The notes under the pieces are model-generated. The model did no database searches and was not told the DNA's origin. It was given only the letters and a program-made list of their open reading frames with translations. A stretch of 64,000 nt of DNA from Candidatus Dependentiae bacterium (GTDB lineage: Bacteria > Babelota > Babeliae > Babelales > Vermiphilaceae): contig JAPLIR010000028.1 of assembly GCA_026389015.1 (NCBI GenBank), positions 1 through 64,000 on the forward strand, written 5' to 3'. Of the stretch, positions 1 through 6,976 are shown piece by piece; position 1 is the first letter of the stretch; every line of letters starts with the position of its first letter. The position numbers were made by a program, and so were the translations under genes.

Positions 1-1169
1 TGTTTACCAACTTTAACAATCATACCCGATTGCCAAGTAATTTCTGCTTTAAAGTCAGCCACCACTTCGCCATCAACTGACACTGCATTAGATTCAATCA
101 GCCGCTTAGCTTCAGATGAAGAAGCAACAGCACCAACTGTTTTAAGCAATTCAACAATCCATAAAGGATTGGCGCAACCAGTAGGCAATGCAACTTCTTG
201 TGCATGGGAATAATCTTTTTTCTGGAACAATGCTACAAATGCTTCACGAGCCGCATCAGCTTCTTGCGCAGACCAAAATTTTGCAATAATTTCATGCGCC
301 ATATCTTTTTTTAATGTCATAGGATGCAATGCGCCTTCAGCAACACGTTGTTGCAAATCACTGACTTGGTCAGGCGATCTGCCAAGCAACACAGCAAAAT
401 AATGCCACATCAATTCATCAGACATAGACATTAACTTTCCATACGCTTGATCTGCAGGTTCGGTAAGACCAATAGAATTGCCAAGAGATTTTGACATTTT
501 ATGCACGCCATCAAGACCAACAAGCAATGGCAACGTCATCACCACTTGCGGCGCTTGTCCGTAGTGCTCTTGCAAAAAGCGACCCATCAAAAGATTAAAG
601 GTTTGGTCGGTGCCACCGAGTTCAATATCAGCATGCAACGCAACTGAATCATAGCCTTGAAACAATGGATACAGCAATTCGTGAAAACCAATCGGTTGAT
701 TATTTTTCATGCGCGTATCAAAATCTTCTCGCTCAATTAAACGAGCAAGGGTGCTGTGTGCGCACAACTTTACCATTTCTTTGCTCGTCAATGCATCAAG
801 CCACTCAGCATTAAAACGTACTGATATCTTATTGATATCTAAAATTTTACCAATCTGTTCGAAATATGTTTTGGTATTATGTTTAATATCTTCTTCCGAG
901 AGAGGCGGACGTGTTTTTGATTTGCCAGTAGGATCACCAATGCGCGCAGTAAAATCTCCAATTAAAAAAATAATTTCATGACCAAGATCTTGAAACTGTT
1001 TTAATTTTGAAAGAACAACAGCATGTCCTAAATGAAGATCTGGAGATGTTGGATCGGCACCTAATTTGATGTTAAGTTTTTTTCCACTCAATAATTTTTT
1101 TTCCAAGTCAGCTTCAGGAATAACCTGAACCGTGCCAGACTTTAATAATTCTAAATTTTTATTATGCAT
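1..1169 (-). CDS. tyrS: Tyrosyl-tRNA synthetase (3' end cut by window edge)
   Basis: Charges tRNA-Tyr with tyrosine in the cytoplasm. Translating the minus strand from ATG at 1169 gives at least 389 residues with no stop before the window edge. The class I signature HLGH is at residues 46-49 and KMSKS at about 224-228. Between them is the tyrosine-pocket region with the segment [10 protein letters not shown]. The C-terminus shows an S4-like RNA-binding domain ([15 protein letters not shown]). This arrangement matches the bacterial TyrRS family of about 400-420 residues, so only a few residues are missing. The next gene downstream lies off the window. The site-2-protease-like gene ends 11 bp upstream, so the two are probably co-transcribed. 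Confidence 0.96.
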   Translation of the reverse strand, partial: MHNKNLELLKSGTVQVIPEADLEKKLLSGKKLNIKLGADPTSPDLHLGHAVVLSKLKQFQDLGHEIIFLIGDFTARIGDPTGKSKTRPPLSEEDIKHNTKTYFEQIGKILDINKISVRFNAEWLDALTSKEMVKLCAHSTLARLIEREDFDTRMKNNQPIGFHELLYPLFQGYDSVALHADIELGGTDQTFNLLMGRFLQEHYGQAPQVVMTLPLLVGLDGVHKMSKSLGNSIGLTEPADQAYGKLMSMSDELMWHYFAVLLGRSPDQVSDLQQRVAEGALHPMTLKKDMAHEIIAKFWSAQEADAAREAFVALFQKKDYSHAQEVALPTGCANPLWIVELLKTVGAVASSSEAKRLIESNAVSVDGEVVADFKAEITWQSGMIVKVGK

Positions 1170-1179
1170 ACTATCTCAC

Positions 1180-1905
1180 TTATAATGCGCCAAAAAGGCA
1201 TGCTATTAAATATCCCATATGAGCTATCATTACCATCAACAACCATCTGAGCTGTGGCGTTACAAAAATTGAAACCACAATGGCATATAAAAATATGGTG
1301 GCAAGATTATTATATTGAGCATAGTGCGGAGAACGCTCTATCAGATAAATCATAACGAGTTCTAAACCACGAAATACAAGATTAAATACCGCCAAAAAAA
1401 CATTCAAATAAACTGATGCAATTAATACCAAAGCGAAAGAAATGGCAATTGATGAACCACCTGGATAGAGTGCAGCAAAACGCATGTGCGATAGCTCCCC
1501 TGTCATCATCATGTCCACAGAGACACCGATAACCTTACCACCAAACATCAAAACAAGTCCGGTAATAGAAAATGTTGCCAGCACAATGTGCGCAATGGCA
1601 TCAGACCAATAAGCAATAATTAATTTAATCCAACGAACAAGTGGTGATCGTGCCACAATGTTATGTGGATTAAGTGGCATATGGCTGCCCCAACCAAAGT
1701 GCAACCACAAAAGACAGATATAGCCAACAAGGTCAAAATGTTGCGCAGGATTGAGCGTCAAAAAGCCGGCGTTTACTGCCGAATCGTCACCCATTTTATC
1801 AGTCACCCATGCACGGAAATACCCGACAAAAGTAACTACAAAAATATAGGCCAATGAAAATGAAATCATGGTAATAAAGAATTCTGCTGACTTGAGGCTA
1901 ACCAT
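1180..1905 (-). CDS. Site-2-protease (M50) homologue lacking catalytic residues
   Basis: Integral membrane protein of 241 residues with about six hydrophobic segments. The layout follows bacterial M50 site-2 proteases: a first membrane helix running into AWVTDKMGD (family: HAWVAYRLGD), then GFLTLNPAQHFDLVG (family: LTLNPLPHIDPxG), then GWGSHMPLNPHNI (family: GWAKPVPVNPYNF), then a late helix with FLAVFNL. The zinc site is gone. The HExxH position reads VGYFR (residues 27-31), and the later NLLPxPPLDG motif reads NLVFRGLELV (residues 175-184), without its aspartate. The protein should therefore be proteolytically dead, perhaps a binding or scaffold protein. An AGGA ribosome site precedes the ATG. 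It lies 11 bp upstream of tyrS. The family assignment is inferred from motif spacing only. Confidence 0.7.
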   Translation of the reverse strand: MVSLKSAEFFITMISFSLAYIFVVTFVGYFRAWVTDKMGDDSAVNAGFLTLNPAQHFDLVGYICLLWLHFGWGSHMPLNPHNIVARSPLVRWIKLIIAYWSDAIAHIVLATFSITGLVLMFGGKVIGVSVDMMMTGELSHMRFAALYPGGSSIAISFALVLIASVYLNVFLAVFNLVFRGLELVMIYLIERSPHYAQYNNLATIFLYAIVVSIFVTPQLRWLLMVMIAHMGYLIACLFGAL

Positions 1906-2033
1906 GGGATCCTAACAGGAGTAAAAATGGGCTTTTCTTATTTATTGTAGGCAAAATAGCACCGACGGTCAATCAGCCTTATCCAATAGATACAACTCAA
2001 AGTGCTATTATTCAAACACACATAAAGCATCTC

Positions 2034-2208
2034 AGATCCGCTCGCCCTGAGTGTTTCGAGCTTTTTATAGCGAGAAATGTAACGAACGGGTCGGATCTAA
2101 AAAAACTTACATAATTTTTAATTTTTCATTGCACATAACTTTCCCACCGATCCTTCGTTACATTTTTTTCCATGCAAAAGCATGTCAAAAAACACTCAGG
2201 ACGAGCGG
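2034..2208. repeat. Intergenic nested inverted-repeat element
   Basis: The 429-base gap between the site-2-protease homologue and the TPR gene holds a nested inverted repeat. The outer arms are CCTGAGTGTTT near 2046-2056 and its complement AACACTCAGG at 2191-2200, extended outward by CGCTCG and CGAGCG. The inner arms are AAATGTAACGAA (2075-2086) and TTCGTTACATTT (2154-2165), with further imperfect pairing of GGGTCGG and CCGATCC. The middle is AT-rich. I see no open gene here. The outer arm resembles one arm of the palindrome at 12316-12416, which suggests a small non-autonomous or structural intergenic repeat family. Confidence 0.6.
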
Positions 2209-2334
2209 TGGAGAGAGTACTTTACTAGTGTTAATATGTTGTTAAAAAACTCACTCGACAAAAAAGCAAGGGCTCAGTAGAATAACGCACAGAGAACCTA
2301 ATGAAACTATAAAATAAGCAAGGAAGTTTTAATA

Positions 2335-4572
2335 ATGAAGACTCAAACAAATGCCTCCTCATGGCTCTACACAATACTCCCACCATCGTTTTTAGCGATT
2401 CTCACTGCCATAGTATATTACCCGTCACTGCATTATGAATTCCAGTTTGATGACATTGCAAATATTACTAAACATTTTGACATACGCCATAACAGCCTGA
2501 GCAAGCTATGGTTCAGCGGCACACGTTGGATTAGCTACTGGCTTAATTCAGTACACTATAGCATCGGCAAATTTGATCCGTTTTCTTATCGTGTTGGCAA
2601 TGTGTTGATTCATACCTGCAATGGGTTGCTAGTATTTTTCTTGTTACTTACCGTATTGACACATTTAAAAAAGCAAAATTTTTTCAAAACACATGCCCAT
2701 TCAATTGCTTTTATGACCGCCTTATTATTTTTATTACATCCTGTACAAACTCAAACAGTCTCTTACGTTATTCAAGGTGAACTAGAGGGGCTCGCAGCAC
2801 TCTTTATTTTCGGCATGGCACTATGTCTTGTCAAGCTTTCACAAGCGACAACACGCGGCAAAAAAACTATTCTCGGGGCTTTGCTTTTTGCCCTTGCGGT
2901 GCTTTCATGCGGCACAAAAGAAATTGCGGTTATTTCTCCCGCACTTTTTATGCTTATTGATTGGTTTTTTATAGCCCAAGGAGATTGGCGTTCATTCAAA
3001 CAACGACTCATTATTCATGCGGCACTTTTTGGCGTCATCTCGACAATTTATCTGTGGCTTCTCAAGCCAGCATTTTTCACCAAAATTTTAACATTTGGCT
3101 CAGTTGCAAAAAATAATATTGGCAATGTTATTACTCACAATGGAAACGTCGCTATAACCCCAGGAATGTTCTTCGTTTCACAATTTAAAGTTATTTTACA
3201 CTATCTGTGGATGTTTGTTTGGCCATTTGGAATCAGCGTTGAGTATGACTGGATGCTTTCAAAAGGTTTTTTTGCTCCCGATGCTCTTGTGCCATTTATC
3301 GGATTGCTCGCCATTGCCTATGCCGTGTACAAACTATTACGCCGTGACAAAGCAGATGTTGTCGCATTTGGCGCACTATGGTTTGCTGTTGCCATTGCAC
3401 CACGCTCAAGCATTATTCCTTCGCCCGAACTACTCGTTGATTACAAAACCTATACTGCCTCGTTTGGTTGGTTGTTCTTGCTCAGCGCAAGCTTAATTTG
3501 GGCTTTTACGTATCTTGTAAAGAAACTAAAAAATGTGCCGGTACTTTCTCATAATCACTATGGTCCTGTAGCTTTGATATGTCTTTTTGCATTACCACTC
3601 AGCATCGCAACAGTCCAGCGAAACACTGTCTGGCGTTCGGGACTAGAATTCTGGGCAAACATTATTCAAAACGCTCCCGGCAAGGCACGTGCTTATAATA
3701 ATTATGGCGTTGAGCTATCACAACAGTGTCATAAATTTGAAGAAGCTGCGGCAAACTTTAAAAAAGCAATTGCTATGGATAGTAAATATCCAGACCCATG
3801 CAACAATCTGGCTGTTGCTTACTCTAACATGGGCAGAATTGACGATGCCATTGTAGCACTCAAGCAAGGACTAGCGATTAATCCTTACTATCCTGAAGGA
3901 TATAATAATTTGGCTTCCTTCTTAATCATGAAAAAGGAGCTCGATCAAGCAGAACAATGCCTCAATGTTGCGCTAAAACTACGTCCATATTATGGAAAAG
4001 CCTACTTCAATTTAGGTCGACTATATTTAGAAAGGGGCGACCAAGAGAAAGCATGGCAATTGTTTAAAGATAGCTGTACTAAAGCAGACTTAGATACCGA
4101 TATGGGCTTTGCAACCTATGCAAAAGCTAGTCTAGGTCTGCAGAAATTTGATGATGCAATTTTTGGTTTCAAAAAGACACTTGAACTTAATCCAAATTAT
4201 CCGGAAGCTAAATTTAATTTAGCTAATGCCTATTTTTTGTCTAACAAATACGATCAAGCCATCGCACTTTACGAAAACATACTCGCAACGACACCGCAAG
4301 AAACACGCGCCTGGTACAATAAAGGAGAAGCTCACGTTAAAATTAATCAACCAGAAAAAGCATTAATCTGTTTTAAAAAAGTAGAACACATGCACGACTC
4401 AATGCCACAACTTTCTATAAGAATGGCAGGATGTTATGAAAAATTGGGAAATGTACCCGAAGCAAAAAAGGAGCTCGTAACATTAATAAATAATGCTAAA
4501 GCTCCTGATTCTATGCGCCAAATAGCAAAAGGTTTATTCAATCAACTTGAAAAACATTACGCCCAGGCCTAA
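2335..4572 (+). CDS. Polytopic membrane protein with C-terminal TPR repeats (TMTC/GT-C-like)
   Basis: A 745-residue protein. The N-terminal ~430 residues hold about ten hydrophobic segments. The first loop carries an acidic FQFDDIANI motif, as in GT-C type glycosyltransferases and TMTC-like proteins, where acidic residues in the first external loop are catalytic. From about residue 440 to the end there are roughly eight tetratricopeptide repeats (for example YNNLASFLIMKKELDQAEQ and KFNLANAYFLSNKYDQA). The likely role is transfer of a lipid-linked sugar to protein or envelope substrates, with the TPRs binding partners; this is inference. The start is supported by AAGGAAG nine bases upstream. 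It stands alone and converges on the minus-strand secreted-protein cluster. Confidence 0.7.
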   Translation: MKTQTNASSWLYTILPPSFLAILTAIVYYPSLHYEFQFDDIANITKHFDIRHNSLSKLWFSGTRWISYWLNSVHYSIGKFDPFSYRVGNVLIHTCNGLLVFFLLLTVLTHLKKQNFFKTHAHSIAFMTALLFLLHPVQTQTVSYVIQGELEGLAALFIFGMALCLVKLSQATTRGKKTILGALLFALAVLSCGTKEIAVISPALFMLIDWFFIAQGDWRSFKQRLIIHAALFGVISTIYLWLLKPAFFTKILTFGSVAKNNIGNVITHNGNVAITPGMFFVSQFKVILHYLWMFVWPFGISVEYDWMLSKGFFAPDALVPFIGLLAIAYAVYKLLRRDKADVVAFGALWFAVAIAPRSSIIPSPELLVDYKTYTASFGWLFLLSASLIWAFTYLVKKLKNVPVLSHNHYGPVALICLFALPLSIATVQRNTVWRSGLEFWANIIQNAPGKARAYNNYGVELSQQCHKFEEAAANFKKAIAMDSKYPDPCNNLAVAYSNMGRIDDAIVALKQGLAINPYYPEGYNNLASFLIMKKELDQAEQCLNVALKLRPYYGKAYFNLGRLYLERGDQEKAWQLFKDSCTKADLDTDMGFATYAKASLGLQKFDDAIFGFKKTLELNPNYPEAKFNLANAYFLSNKYDQAIALYENILATTPQETRAWYNKGEAHVKINQPEKALICFKKVEHMHDSMPQLSIRMAGCYEKLGNVPEAKKELVTLINNAKAPDSMRQIAKGLFNQLEKHYAQA

Positions 4573-4586
4573 CTTCTTTACTTACA

Positions 4587-5315
4587 TTAAGGAACCAACG
4601 GCCTTCTTGATTCTGTCAAAGGCGCTATGGCAGGTTGCCCTGTTGTTGGTTGCACAACCGCCGCCATCGGGTTAACCGATTCAAGTTTTGGTGTTTCCTC
4701 TATCACGGCAGCAGATTTTGATATAGGTTGTTCTGCTGTTGATGGCACAATTGCAGCCATTGGATTAACCGATTCACGTTTTGGTTTTTCTATTGGTTCA
4801 GAAGCTTTTGGTGTCTCCATTTGTTTAGGCGCTTGGACAGACTCTCCATGCACTGCAGGTTCAGATGCTAGCACATCTGCCGTAGGAGGAGTTGCTGCTG
4901 CAGTTGGTCCAACCTTAGCGGCCTCTTGTACAATTGCCGATTTAACAACATTAATAGGCTCTGCTACCATTGCTGTTGGTTCTATTGGAGAAATTACTGC
5001 TGGCTTTTCTGCTACAGGAGGCATTGATGTGGCAACTGCAGAAGTTGTCACTGCTGATGACATCACTGTTGCTGGTGCATTTTCTTCGCCTTTTCGTGTA
5101 GACAAATAATACGCAACACCACCGCCCACTGCCGCTACTGTTGCAGCTGCTGCCCCAACAAGTACAGGATGGTCTTTAATGACACCCATCACACCGCCCG
5201 CAGATTCAGTTACGGGAACTTCAACCGGTTTTTTTACTTCATCCAATGCGTTAGAGGGCGCTGTAAACAGCACCCCTACCATTGATCCTATGAGTACGTA
5301 TTTGTATATCTTCAT
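4587..5315 (-). CDS. Secreted/membrane-anchored Pro-Ala-Thr-rich protein of unknown function
   Basis: A 242-residue protein of no family I recognise. Residues 1-23 form a signal peptide ending near SNALDE. A hydrophobic segment follows at about 49-72 (HPVLVGAAAATVAAVGGGVA) with positive charges after it, probably a membrane anchor. The rest is a low-complexity tail rich in P, A, T, V and E. It holds an imperfect tandem repeat whose core VNPMAA occurs twice, each time followed by (I/V)V and a QP about eight residues later. Such tails are usually flexible. The hydrophobic segment (H-P followed by a Gly/Ala-rich stretch) resembles those of the next gene, so the two belong to one local family. 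Confidence 0.65.
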   Translation of the reverse strand: MKIYKYVLIGSMVGVLFTAPSNALDEVKKPVEVPVTESAGGVMGVIKDHPVLVGAAAATVAAVGGGVAYYLSTRKGEENAPATVMSSAVTTSAVATSMPPVAEKPAVISPIEPTAMVAEPINVVKSAIVQEAAKVGPTAAATPPTADVLASEPAVHGESVQAPKQMETPKASEPIEKPKRESVNPMAAIVPSTAEQPISKSAAVIEETPKLESVNPMAAVVQPTTGQPAIAPLTESRRPLVP

Positions 5316-5348
5316 AATTATATTCCTACGTTATGCTCCGCGCACTAT

Positions 5349-5864
5349 TTACAACAAATCATCATTCGTGTTGTACATAGCCTCTTCAAACAGACGTTGC
5401 GCTTTGACTTCTTGGTACTTGTTATAACCAACATAGCCTAATCCACCAATTACCGCTGTTGCTCCAAGAGCAATACCAGCTGCTGCATATGGGTGATAGG
5501 TGATTGCCGTTTTCAACTTTTGTAAACTTTCTGCGGCAACCGCTTTTGCTTTGCTTATTGCTTCTTGAGCAGTGTAAAGTACAGATGGCTTGTTGTAATA
5601 CTGATTATAAGCATATACACCACCAGCAACAGCCGCACCAACTCCTACTGCTATAGCAGCCGAAGCTTTAGGATTATTCGCAACAGCATTTTTCACCGAA
5701 TCAACTGCATTGGCAGCCATTACTTTAGTTTTTTGTGCTGCATCTACCGCCATTGCCTTAGCAGACTGGGCCGTTCTTGTTGCTTTATCAGCAAGACTTT
5801 CAGCTTTTGATACCGTTGTCATTGAGACAGCAACCAGTGCTGTGAGTAAAATATAATTCTTCAT
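5349..5864 (-). CDS. Secreted Ala/Lys-rich protein with two membrane segments
   Basis: About 171 residues, function unknown. It has a signal peptide (MKNYILLTALVAVSMTTVSKA) and then an Ala/Lys-rich amphipathic region. Two similar Gly/Ala hydrophobic segments follow, one after NPKASAAIAVG and one after HPYAAAGIALG. Each ends in Tyr/Asn/Lys (AYNQYYNK, GYNKYQE), so the protein is internally duplicated. The start is taken as the second of two nearby ATGs, because GGAG lies seven bases before it and only one base before the first. The upstream leader and N-terminus closely match the next gene (5922-6248), so the pair arose by tandem duplication. A surface or host-interaction role is plausible but unproven. 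Confidence 0.65.
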   Translation of the reverse strand: MKNYILLTALVAVSMTTVSKAESLADKATRTAQSAKAMAVDAAQKTKVMAANAVDSVKNAVANNPKASAAIAVGVGAAVAGGVYAYNQYYNKPSVLYTAQEAISKAKAVAAESLQKLKTAITYHPYAAAGIALGATAVIGGLGYVGYNKYQEVKAQRLFEEAMYNTNDDLL

Positions 5865-5921
5865 ATTCATTCTCCTTTTATTATGTAACTATTAATTATA
5901 AATTTTTCAAAAAATCTCATT

Positions 5922-6248
5922 CTATTTTTGTTGAGGGCGATAGATAATTGCCGGTTGCGATTTTTGTAAGGATTCTTCTGCAACCGCTTTTGCTTTATCT
6001 ATTGCTTCTTGAGCCGTGTAATTGTAATACTGATTAGCTACAGCAGCTGAAGTCGCAGGACTGTTCACCGCTGTATTTTTTGTTGTTGCTGCCATTGATT
6101 TAGTTTTATTGGCCGCCGCCGCGTCGAGCGCCGCTTTTTCTTTAGCTGCTTGGGCTGTTTTTATTGCTTTATCAGCAAGACTTGAAGCTTTTGATAGTGT
6201 ACCCATTGATACTGCAACCAGCACTGCAAACAACATATAATTCTTCAT
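5922..6248 (-). CDS. Short paralogue of the preceding secreted protein
   Basis: About 108 residues. The signal peptide (MKNYMLFAVLVAVSMGTLSKA) and the following SLADKA(I/T)(K/R)TAQ(A/S)AK region match the neighbouring gene. The motif YTAQEAI(D/S)KAKAVA(E/A)ESLQK is also shared. Both Gly/Ala hydrophobic segments are missing, so the paralogue has lost its membrane spans and ends soon after ESLQK. It may be a shortened, freely secreted version or a decaying copy. The leader has the same AAAGGAGAGTGAAT-ATG layout, with GGAG seven bases before the second in-frame start, which is why the shorter start is preferred. Confidence 0.55.
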   Translation of the reverse strand: MKNYMLFAVLVAVSMGTLSKASSLADKAIKTAQAAKEKAALDAAAANKTKSMAATTKNTAVNSPATSAAVANQYYNYTAQEAIDKAKAVAEESLQKSQPAIIYRPQQK

Positions 6249-6283
6249 ATTCACTCTCCTTTGACTTGGTCTTTAGCCATTAA

Positions 6284-6613
6284 TTATAAATTCTTTCCAA
6301 ACATTTCTTCATACTTTGCTCGAGCGTCATCAAGATTTTTTTGTTCTTCGAGTTCAATTTCTTTTATATTTTTGCCCGCTTTTTTCAAAGCCTTGTAAGC
6401 TTCTTTTTCTTCTTCAAAAGCTTTTTTAAATGCAGTTGCATCTGGACAGTTCAGATCTTCAATAGCTTTAGTCGTTTTTTCTCGAGCCTCTTCAAAAGTA
6501 ATCTTTGCTTTTATTTCCTTCTTGATAGCGTCAAATTTTGATTCCGCCTGACAAACGCCAGAAACAACCAAAGCTGCTACCACTAACGTCAGTCCTAATC
6601 TATTTATCTTCAT
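6284..6613 (-). CDS. Small secreted coiled-coil protein
   Basis: A 109-residue protein with a signal peptide (about residues 1-23, ending VSGVCQA). The remainder is strongly charged, Lys/Glu/Ala-rich and predicted helical, with heptad-like spacing. No family is recognised. The leader carries AAAAAAGGAG seven bases before the ATG, the same layout as the two genes downstream. This suggests the three are expressed under similar conditions or together. It is the first gene of the minus-strand cluster 6613 to 4587. Confidence 0.6.
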   Translation of the reverse strand: MKINRLGLTLVVAALVVSGVCQAESKFDAIKKEIKAKITFEEAREKTTKAIEDLNCPDATAFKKAFEEEKEAYKALKKAGKNIKEIELEEQKNLDDARAKYEEMFGKNL

Positions 6614-6860
6614 ACATACTCTCCTTTTTTATTAGGTTATTTTAAAATATATAAACATTTCTATCTGTAATTTAATTATATATTAAAAAATAAACAAAAT
6701 GCAATGATTGATAAAAAAAAATAAAAAAAGTTAAAAAAGCCCTGTAAATTCAGGATAAAATCGATTTTTTTCGAAAAAAATCAGTCCAAGGACTTTTTTT
6801 GACCCCCCCCGTTTTTCTTAGTATTATTAAAAACAATCATCTTGAACGCTATTAACAATT
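6614..6860. other. AT-rich intergenic region, no gene seen
   Basis: A strongly AT-rich divergent gap between the secreted-protein cluster and the valS leader. It holds a palindromic T/A run around 6770-6780, a short hairpin AGTCC-AA-GGACT followed by a T run at 6783-6800, and a run of eight C at about 6803-6810. The promoters of both flanking transcription units probably lie here, but no confident -35/-10 pair is visible. Confidence 0.5.
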
Positions 6861-6965
6861 AACCCTCACACGGCTTAAAAGCCGTGGTTTAGGGGACCCC
6901 GGAAAAGGGCTTAGGCCAATTCGTCCCCAGTCTTGAAAAGACCTGGGGTTTTCTGGGGATAAAAT
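6861..6965 (+). repeat. ~105-bp structured repeat, copy 1 (valS leader)
   Basis: Occurs again at 18197-18299. Both copies hold, in order: a CACGGC-loop-GCCGTG hairpin, GTTTAGGGGACCCC, a short hairpin in the GGGCTT..GCC region, the word CAGTCTTGAAAA, and a terminal TTTTCTGGGGATAAAA. Both end just upstream of a start codon (11 bases before valS, 12 before the second glycosyltransferase). The short hairpin is GGC-TTAG-GCC here and GGGC-TTTA-GCCC in copy 2, so pairing is kept despite base changes. In this copy CCCCAG and CTGGGG form an extra stem. It could be a cis-acting leader RNA or a small mobile palindromic element (REP/MITE type). Confidence 0.75.
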
Positions 6966-6976
6966 AAAGAAACCAT

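Noticed and set aside
709-981. 90-residue reading on the + strand
   Set aside because: It lies wholly inside tyrS on the opposite strand and has low-complexity composition, so it is a shadow of the synthetase gene.
4627-5109. 160-residue + strand reading rich in Gly, Ala and Thr
   Set aside because: It mirrors the repeat-rich secreted protein on the minus strand; its composition follows from the complementary codons.
6861-6965. T-box riboswitch for valS
   Set aside because: No T-box antiterminator bulge sequence or specifier-loop layout is visible, and the same element precedes an unrelated glycosyltransferase.
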